From Bacteroidaceae bacterium (GTDB lineage: Bacteria; Bacteroidota; Bacteroidia; Bacteroidales; Bacteroidaceae), in NCBI GenBank assembly GCA_017961965.1, contig JAGCWG010000137.1, positions 1 through 7,388 on the forward strand: a stretch of 7,388 nucleotides of DNA, given 5' to 3'. The notes under the pieces are model-generated. The model did not search any database and was not told where the DNA came from. It was given only the letters and a program-made list of their open reading frames with translations. Shown one piece after another: positions 1 through 5,475 of this stretch. The position numbers and the translations under genes are program-made. Position 1 is the stretch's first letter; the number at the start of each line of letters is the position of its first letter.

Positions 1-71
1 AATCTTTCTGATTAAAGACACATCTTTAATTAAAGAATCAGCAAGTAAGAATTAACTTTTTAAGTTTAACC

Positions 72-117
72 GAACATATAGCACCAAAGAGCGAGACATT
101 ATTCGCCGCTATAGTTC
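72..117 (+). promoter_or_regulatory. Stem-loop in the rplT leader
   Basis: The RNA can fold into a two-part hairpin that ends 16 nt before the rplT start codon. The outer stem pairs GAAC plus TATAGC (72-75 and 77-82, with A76 bulged) with GCTATAGTTC (108-117), giving 10 pairs. An inner 4-bp stem (91-94 with 103-106) closes an 8-nt loop. An A-rich tract follows, not a U-tract, so this is not an intrinsic terminator. L20 is known to repress its own operon by binding structured mRNA in Escherichia coli and Bacillus. A similar role here is inference from position only. The rest of positions 1-133 is AT-rich, with a weak 7-bp hairpin at 12-29. It shows no L35 coding sequence, so rpmI, the usual upstream neighbour, would have to lie to the left of the window. 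Confidence 0.45.
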
Positions 118-133
118 AAAAAAAAGAAAAATT

Positions 134-478
134 ATGCCAAGATCAGTAAATCATGTTGCATCACGTGCACGTCGTAAGAAGATTTTAAAGCGCGTTAAGG
201 GTCAGTTCGGCGCTCGTAAGAACGTTTGGACAGTTGCTAAGAACGCATACGAGAAGGGTCTCACATACGCATTCGCAGACCGTCGTCGTAAGAAGCGCGA
301 GTTCCGTGCTCTCTGGATTCAGCGTATCAACGCTGCAGCTCGTCTCGAGGGTATGTCTTACTCACAGCTCATGGGTGCTCTCCACAAGGCTGGCATCGAG
401 ATCAACCGCAAGACTCTTGCTTATCTCGCTGTTAACAACGCAGAGGCATTCAAGGCTATCGTAGCTAAGGTAAAGTAA
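134..478 (+). CDS. rplT: 50S ribosomal protein L20
   Basis: L20 binds 23S rRNA early in assembly of the large ribosomal subunit; in the model bacteria studied it also represses its own operon. The 114-residue product is close to the usual length of about 117. It opens with the family signature [19 protein letters not shown], continues through the very basic RNA-binding N-terminal extension (about residues 1-60, including [16 protein letters not shown]) and ends in the compact domain with [17 protein letters not shown] and [10 protein letters not shown]. The ATG follows an A-rich tract, the common Bacteroidetes translation-start context, and no upstream in-frame start is plausible. Codon use is biased towards CGT, CTC and AAG, as expected for a highly expressed gene. 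It is normally in an infC-rpmI-rplT operon; only rplT is in view. A hairpin terminator closes the transcript 31 bp downstream. Identification is secure. Confidence 0.98.
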   Translation: MPRSVNHVASRARRKKILKRVKGQFGARKNVWTVAKNAYEKGLTYAFADRRRKKREFRALWIQRINAAARLEGMSYSQLMGALHKAGIEINRKTLAYLAVNNAEAFKAIVAKVK

Positions 479-509
479 ATCAGATTACATAGATTACTTA
501 TCAAAAACT

Positions 510-551
510 AATGAGGGTGTGTCATTCATTTGACACACCCTCATTCTTTTT
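510..551 (+). terminator. Intrinsic terminator after rplT
   Basis: A perfect 15-bp stem (510-524 with 531-545, core GAGGGTGTGTCA with TGACACACCCTC) encloses a 6-nt loop and is followed by TTCTTTTT. It lies 32 bp after the rplT stop codon. The opposite strand has an A5 run at 503-507 just outside the stem, so it may also stop minus-strand transcripts coming from mtgA. Confidence 0.92.
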
Positions 552-553
552 GG

Positions 554-661
554 AATTAATAATTAATAATTCAAAATGCAAAATGCAGAATCCATAAAGA
601 TTATTATGGAATGACAAAGAACGAACCTGCATGTTAATTGTTAATTGTTAATTATTAATTA
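554..661. repeat. AT-rich heptad repeat element with inverted ends
   Basis: Two 7-bp-periodic arrays face each other between the rplT terminator and the end of mtgA. The left array (554-595) reads AATTAAT, AATTAAT, AATTCAA, AATGCAA, AATGCAG, AATCCAT. The right array (634-661) reads TTAATTG, TTAATTG, TTAATTA, TTAATTA. The outer 13 bp are perfect inverted repeats (554-566 and 648-660). A 38-bp spacer separates the arrays. A related array is present at 5286-5334, which indicates a dispersed repeat family. No open reading frame is associated with it. Confidence 0.75.
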
Positions 662-668
662 GAACACA

Positions 669-1403
669 TCACTTATCCTTATTCGCTTCCTTCCATTCGT
701 CCATTGCCTCCTCTGTCATCGGAAACTCCTTGAGCCAGCGCATCTGACGAGTAATCCACCTCTGACGCTTGTACATGTATGATGATGGGTTAGAACTATC
801 GAATCTAATAGGGTTTGGAAGAGTGGCTGCAATAAGCGCACACTGGTTACGATTAAGGTCTTTTGCATGCACTCCGAAATGTTCGAGTGCAACGGCTTCT
901 GCACCATATATGCCGTCGCCCATCTCTATCGTATTGAGATAGACCTCCATGATACGTTGTTTACCCCAGACAATCTCAATGAGTACCGTGAAATATGCCT
1001 CAAAGCCTTTTCTAACCCACGTACTTGATGGCCATAGAAACACGTTCTTTGCCGTCTGCTGGCTTATTGTACTTCCGCCACGTATGCGTCCCCTCTCCTC
1101 ACGTTCTTTTATGGCTTGCATGATACCGTCCATGTCAAATCCATTATGCGTAAGAAAATTCTGGTCTTCACTACTCCATACTGCCAATGGCAATTCTGGA
1201 GAAATGGAATCCAAAGGAACCCACTCATGTTTCATCCTCAGTTGTTGACCGTTCTTTACTTGCTGATAGCATCTTATGAACATAAGAGGTGAATAAGGCA
1301 CAGGTACATACTTGTACAAGATAACCATGAATATTGTTGAACCGAAGAACACAATTGCTCCCCACTTTAACGTCTGCTTGACGTAATGCCAGATTCTTTC
1401 CAT
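669..1403 (-). CDS. mtgA: Monofunctional biosynthetic peptidoglycan transglycosylase
   Basis: This enzyme polymerises lipid II into glycan strands at the outer face of the inner membrane, without a transpeptidase domain. The 244-residue protein has a short cytoplasmic N-terminus, one membrane anchor at about residues 14-32 and a GT51 domain at about 50-225. Visible GT51 motifs are EDQNFLTHNGFD (79-90, with E79 the expected catalytic glutamate), RGGSTISQQTAKN (108-120) and QRIMEVYLNTIEMG (150-163, with the second conserved glutamate E153). The length fits stand-alone MtgA and is far too short for a class A penicillin-binding protein. The ATG at 1403 places the membrane anchor correctly and follows a purine-rich tract. 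A good Bacteroidetes promoter lies about 35 bp upstream. The gene ends with TGA, showing that TGA is used as a stop in this genome. It is divergent from the YiiX-like gene and convergent with rplT. Confidence 0.95.
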   Translation of the reverse strand: MERIWHYVKQTLKWGAIVFFGSTIFMVILYKYVPVPYSPLMFIRCYQQVKNGQQLRMKHEWVPLDSISPELPLAVWSSEDQNFLTHNGFDMDGIMQAIKEREERGRIRGGSTISQQTAKNVFLWPSSTWVRKGFEAYFTVLIEIVWGKQRIMEVYLNTIEMGDGIYGAEAVALEHFGVHAKDLNRNQCALIAATLPNPIRFDSSNPSSYMYKRQRWITRQMRWLKEFPMTEEAMDEWKEANKDK

Positions 1404-1436
1404 TACAAATCCTTTTCCTTTTATCTGTTTTGCGCC

Positions 1437-1469
1437 GCAAAGGTAGCAATTAAATAATTAAGACGGAAA
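1437..1469 (-). promoter_or_regulatory. Probable mtgA promoter
   Basis: On the minus strand TACCTTTGC (1445-1437) matches the Bacteroidetes -7 consensus TAnnTTTG. A TTTC (1469-1466), one base off the -33 TTTG, lies exactly 20 bp upstream. The expected transcription start near 1430 gives a leader of about 27 nt. A small palindrome, TTTGCG-C-CGCAAA on the plus strand (1429-1441), overlaps the box and the start site and could be an operator. Confidence 0.65.
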
Positions 1470-1498
1470 CATGGCTACATTGTTTTTTCATTCTTCGT

Positions 1499-1518
1499 GC
1501 GCAACTTGCGCAAAACTA
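1499..1518 (-). promoter_or_regulatory. Possible second -7 box with GCGCAA palindrome
   Basis: Minus-strand TAGTTTTGC (1518-1510) fits TAnnTTTG and runs into the perfect palindrome GCGCAA-C-TTGCGC (1499-1511). The layout, a -7 box overlapping a short GC palindrome, resembles the mtgA promoter 70 bp further on. I see no matching -33 element. It could be a distal mtgA promoter, or the box may be chance in AT-rich DNA. Confidence 0.3.
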
Positions 1519-1565
1519 TCAATCATGACTAAAGTTATTGTTGGAATAAATATAATACTTACACA

Positions 1566-1619
1566 ACGTAATGTGCCAGTTTTCGCCACGTAAATATAAT
1601 GTTTACGTGACGTAAACAT
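1566..1619. promoter_or_regulatory. ACGTAA operator-like array
   Basis: ACGTAA occurs on the plus strand at 1566, 1588 and 1610, each exactly 22 bp apart (about two helical turns). A reverse copy, TTTACGT, lies at 1602-1608. The last two form a perfect palindrome with 10-bp arms around G1609 (1599-1619). A second inverted pair, CACGTAAA (1587-1594) with TTTACGTG (1602-1609), shares one arm with it. This fits cooperative binding of a dimeric regulator between divergent promoters. The regulator is unknown. Confidence 0.5.
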
Positions 1620-1684
1620 GCACGACATACACTTTTCTGTGGTTATGTTTGCACTTGAATTTCTCATATAAAACCTATGAAATC

Positions 1685-1716
1685 TTTGGTTGCAACGAAA
1701 TAAACACCTATATTTG
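1685..1716 (+). promoter_or_regulatory. Bacteroidetes-type promoter towards the YiiX-like gene
   Basis: TTTG (1685-1688) and TATATTTG (1709-1716) are separated by 20 bp, a close match to the Bacteroidetes primary-sigma consensus. A transcript starting near 1723 would cross the whole 166-bp inverted-repeat element before reaching the coding start at 1938, giving a leader of about 215 nt. Confidence 0.5.
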
Positions 1717-1747
1717 TCATAGTATTAACAGAAACAAAAATACAGAA

Positions 1748-1913
1748 TAAGTAGGTGTGCAGAATTATTTTTACAATCCTTGCACCGCCTACTGCGCATC
1801 TTCAACGCCTAAAAACAATCGAGTAGGAGTCACTACACTCTTTTATTTTATGCGCTGAACCTACATCATTAATCAATACAATCATTATAAAAATAATTTT
1901 GCACACCTACTTA
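1748..1913. repeat. 166-bp element bounded by 26-bp inverted repeats
   Basis: The left arm (1748-1773) and the right arm (1888-1913) are inverted repeats matching at 25 of 26 bases, with core TAAGTAGGTGTGCA. Weaker similarity runs 14 bp further inward (8 of 14). The 114-bp interior has no convincing gene but has a nested GCGCAT/ATGCGC pair. Both outer ends are TA, as would be left by an element that duplicates TA on insertion (IS630/mariner-like). The only mismatch (G1762 versus T1899) falls within the -7 box carried by the right arm. Possible identities are a MITE, an invertible promoter segment, or a large leader hairpin. The sequence alone does not decide. Confidence 0.7.
1894..1902 (+). 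promoter_or_regulatory. Proximal -7 box for the YiiX-like gene
   Basis: TAATTTTGC is a perfect TAnnTTTG box followed by C and lies inside the right inverted-repeat arm. A start near 1908 would give a leader of about 30 nt to the ATG at 1938. No clear -33 TTTG is visible at the usual distance. Because the box covers the TTG at 1899, translation from that TTG is unlikely. Confidence 0.5.
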
Positions 1914-1937
1914 CAAAAAATAATGGAGATTCACAAT

Positions 1938-2579
1938 ATGGCAAAATTAATACTCACATCATTCCTGACACTTGTCATGACCTCCGCAAGTATGGCACAA
2001 GGACTGAAAAATGGCGACCTACTCTTCAACTATAGCGAACCAAAAGGAGGATTCGGAGGTGCAATAGCGGAAGCAACAAACAGAAAGGATGACCTCGGAA
2101 TAAGCCATGTGGCTATAGTAATTAAGAATGACACTATCATTCAGGTTATTGAGGCAACAGGTAAGGACGGCGTAAGGATTTGCCCTCTTGACACATTCCT
2201 AAACAAGGCAGAACATTCAGCAGACGGCAAGCCTCTCGTACTCGTAGGAAGGCTGAAAGATACTTCCGTAGCAGATGAATGTGTGCAACGTGCAAAGACA
2301 TACTTCGGACGTCCTTACGACTGGATATTCTCAGACACGGAAGAAGCTATATATTGTAGTGAACTTGTACACCTATCTTATCTCGACAAAGAGGGTAAGC
2401 ACATCTTCCCTCAACAGCCAATGTCTTTTCATGGTGAAGATGGAACTATTCTCCCATATTGGACGGAATATTACAAGAAACGAGGACTTGTTGTGCCAGA
2501 AGGTGCTCTAGGAACAAACCCTGCAGGCATTTCAAAGAGCGACAAGATACAACTCATGAAAATGGATGAGCTTCGATAA
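1938..2579 (+). CDS. YiiX/YebB-like NlpC/P60 cysteine hydrolase, exported
   Basis: This is a likely permuted papain-fold hydrolase of the YiiX/YebB type, in which the catalytic histidine precedes the cysteine. From the ATG at 1938 the product has 213 residues. A signal peptide with a lysine at position 3, a hydrophobic core (4-14) and an ASMA-QG cleavage site after residue 20 suggests export to the periplasm. The domain begins at LKNGDLLF (23-30). Candidate catalytic residues are H57 in GISHVAIV, E72 in VIEATG and C140 in IYCSELVHLSY. GRPYDWIFSD (124-133), preceding the cysteine, is typical of the family. The 1938 start is chosen because it gives the cleaner signal peptide and has GGAGA 8 nt upstream. 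ATG 1923 would add five residues, and TTG 1899 lies in the promoter box. Relatives are thought to act on peptidoglycan peptides, amide bonds or lipids; the substrate here is unknown. Neighbours are divergent mtgA and convergent ompA-like genes. Confidence 0.82.
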   Translation: MAKLILTSFLTLVMTSASMAQGLKNGDLLFNYSEPKGGFGGAIAEATNRKDDLGISHVAIVIKNDTIIQVIEATGKDGVRICPLDTFLNKAEHSADGKPLVLVGRLKDTSVADECVQRAKTYFGRPYDWIFSDTEEAIYCSELVHLSYLDKEGKHIFPQQPMSFHGEDGTILPYWTEYYKKRGLVVPEGALGTNPAGISKSDKIQLMKMDELR

Positions 2580-2671
2580 CATTACATCAACATACTACAT
2601 TTACGAGAAAGAGCCTATATGAAGAAATAAAGGGTCATCAAAAGGATGTTGAAGATGTTCGCGTAAAAAGG

Positions 2672-2704
2672 AAAAAAGGAGACGTTGCAAATGCAACATC
2701 TCCT
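2672..2704 (-). terminator. Intrinsic terminator of the OmpA-like gene
   Basis: The hairpin pairs AGGAGA plus GTTGC (2677-2682, 2684-2688) with GCAAC plus TCTCCT (2693-2697, 2699-2704), with one C-A mismatch and an AAAT loop. On the minus strand it is followed by a run of six T (2677-2672 side), then CC and more T, which fits termination 26 bp after the OmpA-like stop. The plus-strand side has only a weak T-rich tail, but may also help end the YiiX-like transcript. The rest of 2580-2729 shows nothing else. Confidence 0.8.
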
Positions 2705-2729
2705 CTTATATTTATGATTAAGTTATAGA

Positions 2730-3431
2730 TTACTTAAGTGTACCTGCCTCAGCAGCCTTAATCATTGCCTCAGAAGCGTAGAGGTAAACCTCAACACGAC
2801 GAGAAGCAGCACGATCCTCTGTACCGTCAGCCTTAGTTACAAGGTTAGTCTCACCGTAACCCTTAGCTTCCTTAATCTGCTTAGCGTTAACGCCACAAGA
2901 GTTTACGAGGAAGTTCTTTACACCATCAGCACGGTTCTGAGAGAGTGTGAGGTTTGTAGCGTCTGAACCATCAGAAGAAGCATATCCCTGAATAGCAACG
3001 TCACAATCTGTGTAAACATTAAGAACCTTTGTAGCGAAGTTCTTGAGTTCTGTCTGAGCAGAAACCTGAAGAGCAGACTTACCAGTAGCGAAGAGGATAC
3101 CATTGTCGAAAGTAACCTTAACAGCCTCAAGACCGTTTGCGTCAGTTACTGTCTCAACGTTTGCGTTAGCAGCAGCGGCAGCAGCAGCAGCCTTAGCCTT
3201 ATCCATCTTCTTTCCGATGAGTGCACCAGCAGTTGTACCAACAGCAGCACCTACAGCAGCACCGATAGCTGTACCCTTAGCGTTACCACCGATAAGACGA
3301 CCAGCAAGAGCACCAACAGCTGCACCGCCACCACCACCGATGAGAGCACCCTTAGTTGTGTTACTTGCACCACAAGATGAAAGAAGAATCAATCCGCTCA
3401 TACAGAGAGCAACAAAACCTGAATTTTTCAT
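2730..3431 (-). CDS. OmpA-family lipoprotein with glycine zipper
   Basis: This is a probable outer-membrane lipoprotein of 233 residues. A lipoprotein signal peptide ends in the lipobox LLSSC, with C20 the lipidated residue. A glycine-zipper segment at about 28-75 (IGGGGGAAVGALAGRLIGG and a second AIGAAVGAAVG block) is typical of small envelope proteins that oligomerise or insert in membranes. An alanine-rich linker (79-92) follows, then a C-terminal OmpA-like domain at about 104-217, with FDNGILFATGKSAL, NLTLSQNRADGVKNFL and ASRRVEVYL. In classical OmpA domains an Asp 15 residues before the conserved Arg binds diaminopimelate; here that position is S152 (GYASSDG) with R167 retained, so peptidoglycan binding may be altered. 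The ATG start gives a correct lipoprotein signal. Close relatives combine the same zipper and OmpA modules (YiaD-like). A -7 box about 140 bp upstream implies a long leader. The exact role is unknown. Confidence 0.88.
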   Translation of the reverse strand: MKNSGFVALCMSGLILLSSCGASNTTKGALIGGGGGAAVGALAGRLIGGNAKGTAIGAAVGAAVGTTAGALIGKKMDKAKAAAAAAAANANVETVTDANGLEAVKVTFDNGILFATGKSALQVSAQTELKNFATKVLNVYTDCDVAIQGYASSDGSDATNLTLSQNRADGVKNFLVNSCGVNAKQIKEAKGYGETNLVTKADGTEDRAASRRVEVYLYASEAMIKAAEAGTLK

Positions 3432-3566
3432 AATTCTTAAGCTTTTTAAGTTAGTATTATTAAATATATATTTTTCTAGTTCATAGTAAACTTGAAGAAC
3501 GAGTCATGAAGACACCATCAGATTCATGCTATCAATAGATGCTTTGGCTGCATTCATCATCAATGT

Positions 3567-3575
3567 GCAAATTTA
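3567..3575 (-). promoter_or_regulatory. Probable promoter of the OmpA-like gene
   Basis: Minus-strand TAAATTTGC (3575-3567) matches the TAnnTTTG consensus followed by C. Transcription from near 3560 would leave about 130 nt of leader before the ATG at 3431. The proximal part of that leader is very AT-rich (3432-3480). No clear -33 TTTG is present. Confidence 0.5.
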
Positions 3576-3650
3576 GGTTTTTTGTACGACTTACCTACAC
3601 ATTTTTCATTTTTTTTTAGCACAGACGCAAAAAATATCATTTTTAATGCG

Positions 3651-3659
3651 TAATTTTGC
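3651..3659 (+). promoter_or_regulatory. Probable proS promoter
   Basis: TAATTTTGC matches the Bacteroidetes -7 box exactly and lies 35 bp before the proS ATG, giving a leader of about 30 nt. No -33 TTTG is visible at 19-21 bp. It is divergent from the OmpA-like promoter; the two boxes are 75 bp apart, separated by T-rich DNA. Confidence 0.55.
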
Positions 3660-3694
3660 AGAACGAAACGAAAATAAATACATTATAAGATATT

Positions 3695-5173
3695 ATGGCA
3701 AAAGAATTAAAGGAGCTGACAAAGCGCAGCGAAAACTATAGTCAGTGGTACAATGACCTTGTGATGAAGGCTGACCTTGCAGAGCAGGCAGACGTTCGTG
3801 GATGTATGGTCATCAAGCCTTACGGATATGCTATATGGGAGAAGATGCAGCAGCAACTTGACAAGATGTTCAAGGAGACTGGCGTACAGAACGCATATTT
3901 CCCACTTCTCATCCCGAAGTCTTTCCTTTCTAAGGAGGCTGAGCACGTAGAAGGTTTCGCAAAAGAATGTGCTGTCGTAACTCACTACCGCCTCAAGACT
4001 AACGAAACTCACGACGGAGTCGTTGTTGACCCTTCAGCCAAGCTTGAGGAGGAACTCATCATTCGTCCAACTTCAGAGACAATCATCTGGAACACATATA
4101 AGAACTGGATTAACTCTTACCGCGACCTCCCTATCCTCTGCAACCAGTGGTGTAACGTAATGCGTTGGGAGATGCGTACACGTCTTTTCCTCCGTACATC
4201 AGAGTTCCTCTGGCAGGAAGGACACACAGCTCACGCTACTCGTGAGGAAGCTGAAGAGCGTACAAAGCAGATGATAAACATCTATGCCAAGTTTGCAGAG
4301 GAGTATATGGCTGTACCTGTTATCCAGGGTGTAAAGAGCGAGACTGAGCGTTTTGCTGGTGCACTTGACACATACACTATTGAGGCTATGATGCAGGACG
4401 GTAAGGCTCTCCAGTCAGGAACATCACACTTCCTCGGTCAGAACTTCGGTAAGGCATTCGATGTTACATTCCTCAACAAGGACAACAAGCCAGAGTATGC
4501 ATGGGCAACATCTTGGGGTGTTTCCACACGTCTTATGGGTGCTCTCATCATGACTCACTCTGATGACAATGGTCTTGTACTTCCACCAGCACTCGCACCT
4601 ATTCAGGTTGTCATCATCCCAATCGGCAAGGGCGACCAGATGGCTATGCTCGACGAGAAGGCAAATGCTATCGTGAACAACCTCCGTGCTATGGGCATAA
4701 GCGTGAAGTACGACAACGCAGACAACAAGCGTCCAGGCTTCAAGTTTGCAGATTACGAGCTCAAGGGTGTTCCTGTACGTCTCGTTCTCGGTGCTCGTGA
4801 CCTCGAGCAGGGTGTTGTAGAAATCATGCGTCGTGATACTCTTGAGAAGGAGAACGTAAGTATCGAGGGCATCGAGACATACATCAAGAACCTCCTTGAT
4901 GAGATTCAGAAGAACATCCTTGCAAAGGCAAAGGCATTCCGCGACTCTCACATCTACGAGTGCGACAACTACGAGGAGTTCAAGGAGAAGGTTAAGGACG
5001 GTGGTTTCTTCCTCTGTCACTGGGATGGAACAGAAGAGACAGAGGCAAAAATCAAGGAGGACACTCAGGCAACAATTCGTTGCGTGCCATTCATGTTCGA
5101 ACAGACACCAGGTACAGATATGGTAAGCGGCAAGCCAGCCAAGTACCGTGTTCTCATCGCACGCTCTTACTAA
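3695..5173 (+). CDS. proS: Prolyl-tRNA synthetase, eukaryote/archaea-like type
   Basis: This class II synthetase charges tRNA-Pro with proline in the cytoplasm. At 492 residues, and without the large editing insertion between motifs 2 and 3 found in the E. coli form (about 570 residues), it belongs to the short eukaryote/archaea-like group, which also occurs in Bacteroidetes. Visible landmarks are [10 protein letters not shown] near motif 1 (65-74), RPTSET (124-129, proline-binding loop), [15 protein letters not shown] in motif 2 (167-181) and [19 protein letters not shown] in motif 3 (275-293). The anticodon-binding domain starts near 303 ([12 protein letters not shown]), and the C-terminal domain ends in the characteristic ARSY tyrosine. 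The zinc-binding cysteines known in some relatives look reduced to C441 and C463, so metal binding may be lost. The ATG lies just downstream of a -7 box. Codon use is strongly biased, consistent with high expression. Confidence 0.97.
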   Translation: MAKELKELTKRSENYSQWYNDLVMKADLAEQADVRGCMVIKPYGYAIWEKMQQQLDKMFKETGVQNAYFPLLIPKSFLSKEAEHVEGFAKECAVVTHYRLKTNETHDGVVVDPSAKLEEELIIRPTSETIIWNTYKNWINSYRDLPILCNQWCNVMRWEMRTRLFLRTSEFLWQEGHTAHATREEAEERTKQMINIYAKFAEEYMAVPVIQGVKSETERFAGALDTYTIEAMMQDGKALQSGTSHFLGQNFGKAFDVTFLNKDNKPEYAWATSWGVSTRLMGALIMTHSDDNGLVLPPALAPIQVVIIPIGKGDQMAMLDEKANAIVNNLRAMGISVKYDNADNKRPGFKFADYELKGVPVRLVLGARDLEQGVVEIMRRDTLEKENVSIEGIETYIKNLLDEIQKNILAKAKAFRDSHIYECDNYEEFKEKVKDGGFFLCHWDGTEETEAKIKEDTQATIRCVPFMFEQTPGTDMVSGKPAKYRVLIARSY

Positions 5174-5179
5174 GAGACC

Positions 5180-5218
5180 CTCTCTGTCCTTCGGACATCT
5201 CCCCCTATATGGGGAGAG
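5180..5218. repeat. REP-like two-hairpin motif after proS
   Basis: Seven bases after the proS stop, two adjacent GC-rich hairpins occur in AT-rich spacer DNA. The first is TGTCC-TTC-GGACA (5185-5197). The second is TCTCCCC (5198-5204) with GGGGAGA (5211-5217) around the loop CTATAT. An outer CTCTC (5180-5184) can pair with GAGAG (5214-5218). There is no U-tract, so it is not a classical terminator. The arrangement resembles dispersed REP/BIME palindromes of gut bacteria, but only one copy is visible here. It may stabilise the proS mRNA end or contribute to termination. Confidence 0.5.
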
Positions 5219-5285
5219 CCATTCGGAGAATATCTGCAAAAACTGCAAATGAAATATCATAAATAAAAATGGTAGGACTTGCTTG

Positions 5286-5334
5286 TTAATTGTTAATTGC
5301 TAATTATCAATTATCAATTGTCAATTATCAATTT
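5286..5334. repeat. Seven tandem 7-bp repeats (TYAATTR-like)
   Basis: Seven consecutive heptads run without interruption: TTAATTG, TTAATTG, CTAATTA, TCAATTA, TCAATTG, TCAATTA, TCAATTT. The first two units are identical to those at 634-647. The preceding bases are also alike (ACTTGCTTG here, ACCTGCATG there), which supports common descent of the two loci. The array lies in the proS-clpC spacer and ends in AAAAAG. It has no coding capacity. Confidence 0.8.
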
Positions 5335-5344
5335 AAAAAGCGAA

Positions 5345-5375
5345 TTGTGCTGACAGTATTACGCTGTCAGCACAA
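5345..5375. repeat. 12-bp hairpin in the proS-clpC spacer
   Basis: TTGTGCTGACAG (5345-5356) pairs perfectly with CTGTCAGCACAA (5364-5375) around a 7-nt loop. There is no U-tract on the plus-strand side. On the minus strand, TTTTT follows 5 bp after the stem, so it would work better as a minus-strand terminator, although no minus-strand gene is seen nearby. Alternatives are a protein-binding palindrome or an imperfect proS terminator. Apart from this hairpin, the heptad array, the REP-like motif and a doubtful promoter, the 5174-5475 spacer shows nothing. Confidence 0.6.
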
Positions 5376-5430
5376 ACTCATTCTACACGACAAAGATTTA
5401 GGGAAGAACTGACACAAAATCATCTTGGCA

Positions 5431-5440
5431 TAGACTTTGC
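5431..5440 (+). promoter_or_regulatory. Weak candidate clpC promoter
   Basis: TAGACTTTGC resembles the -7 box but has one base too many between TA and TTTG. It lies 35 bp before the clpC ATG, the same distance as in proS. No -33 TTTG fits. No CtsR- or CIRCE-type heat-shock operator is recognisable upstream of clpC. Confidence 0.3.
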
Positions 5441-5475
5441 AGGATAAGTGATGGTAACACAATAGAAACAAGTAA

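Noticed and set aside
1450..1491. 13-codon minus-strand open frame MKKQCSHVSVLII upstream of mtgA
   Set aside because: Overlaps the mtgA promoter, very short, and no supporting evidence.
1774..1887. Transposase or recombinase gene within the inverted-repeat element
   Set aside because: The interior is only 114 bp and has no open frame of useful length; the element is at most non-autonomous.
1899..1937. N-terminal extension of the YiiX-like protein from TTG 1899
   Set aside because: The TTG lies inside the TAATTTTGC promoter box, and the extension would spoil a clean signal peptide starting at 1938.
3103..3486. Open frame rich in Ala and Pro on the plus strand
   Set aside because: It is the antisense shadow of the Gly/Ala-rich segment of the OmpA-like gene; low complexity, no start signal or domain.
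3504..3557. 17-codon open frame (minus strand) in the OmpA-like leader
   Set aside because: No ribosome-binding signal or recognisable leader-peptide pattern; a frame this short is expected by chance.
4424..5260. 278-codon open frame antisense to proS, cysteine- and valine-rich
   Set aside because: It lies opposite the strongly codon-biased proS, resembles no known protein and arises because the biased proS codons rarely give stops on the other strand.
5409..5436. E. coli-like sigma-70 pair CTGACA and TAGACT with 16-bp spacing upstream of clpC
   Set aside because: Bacteroidetes primary sigma factors use a different consensus, so this match carries little weight.
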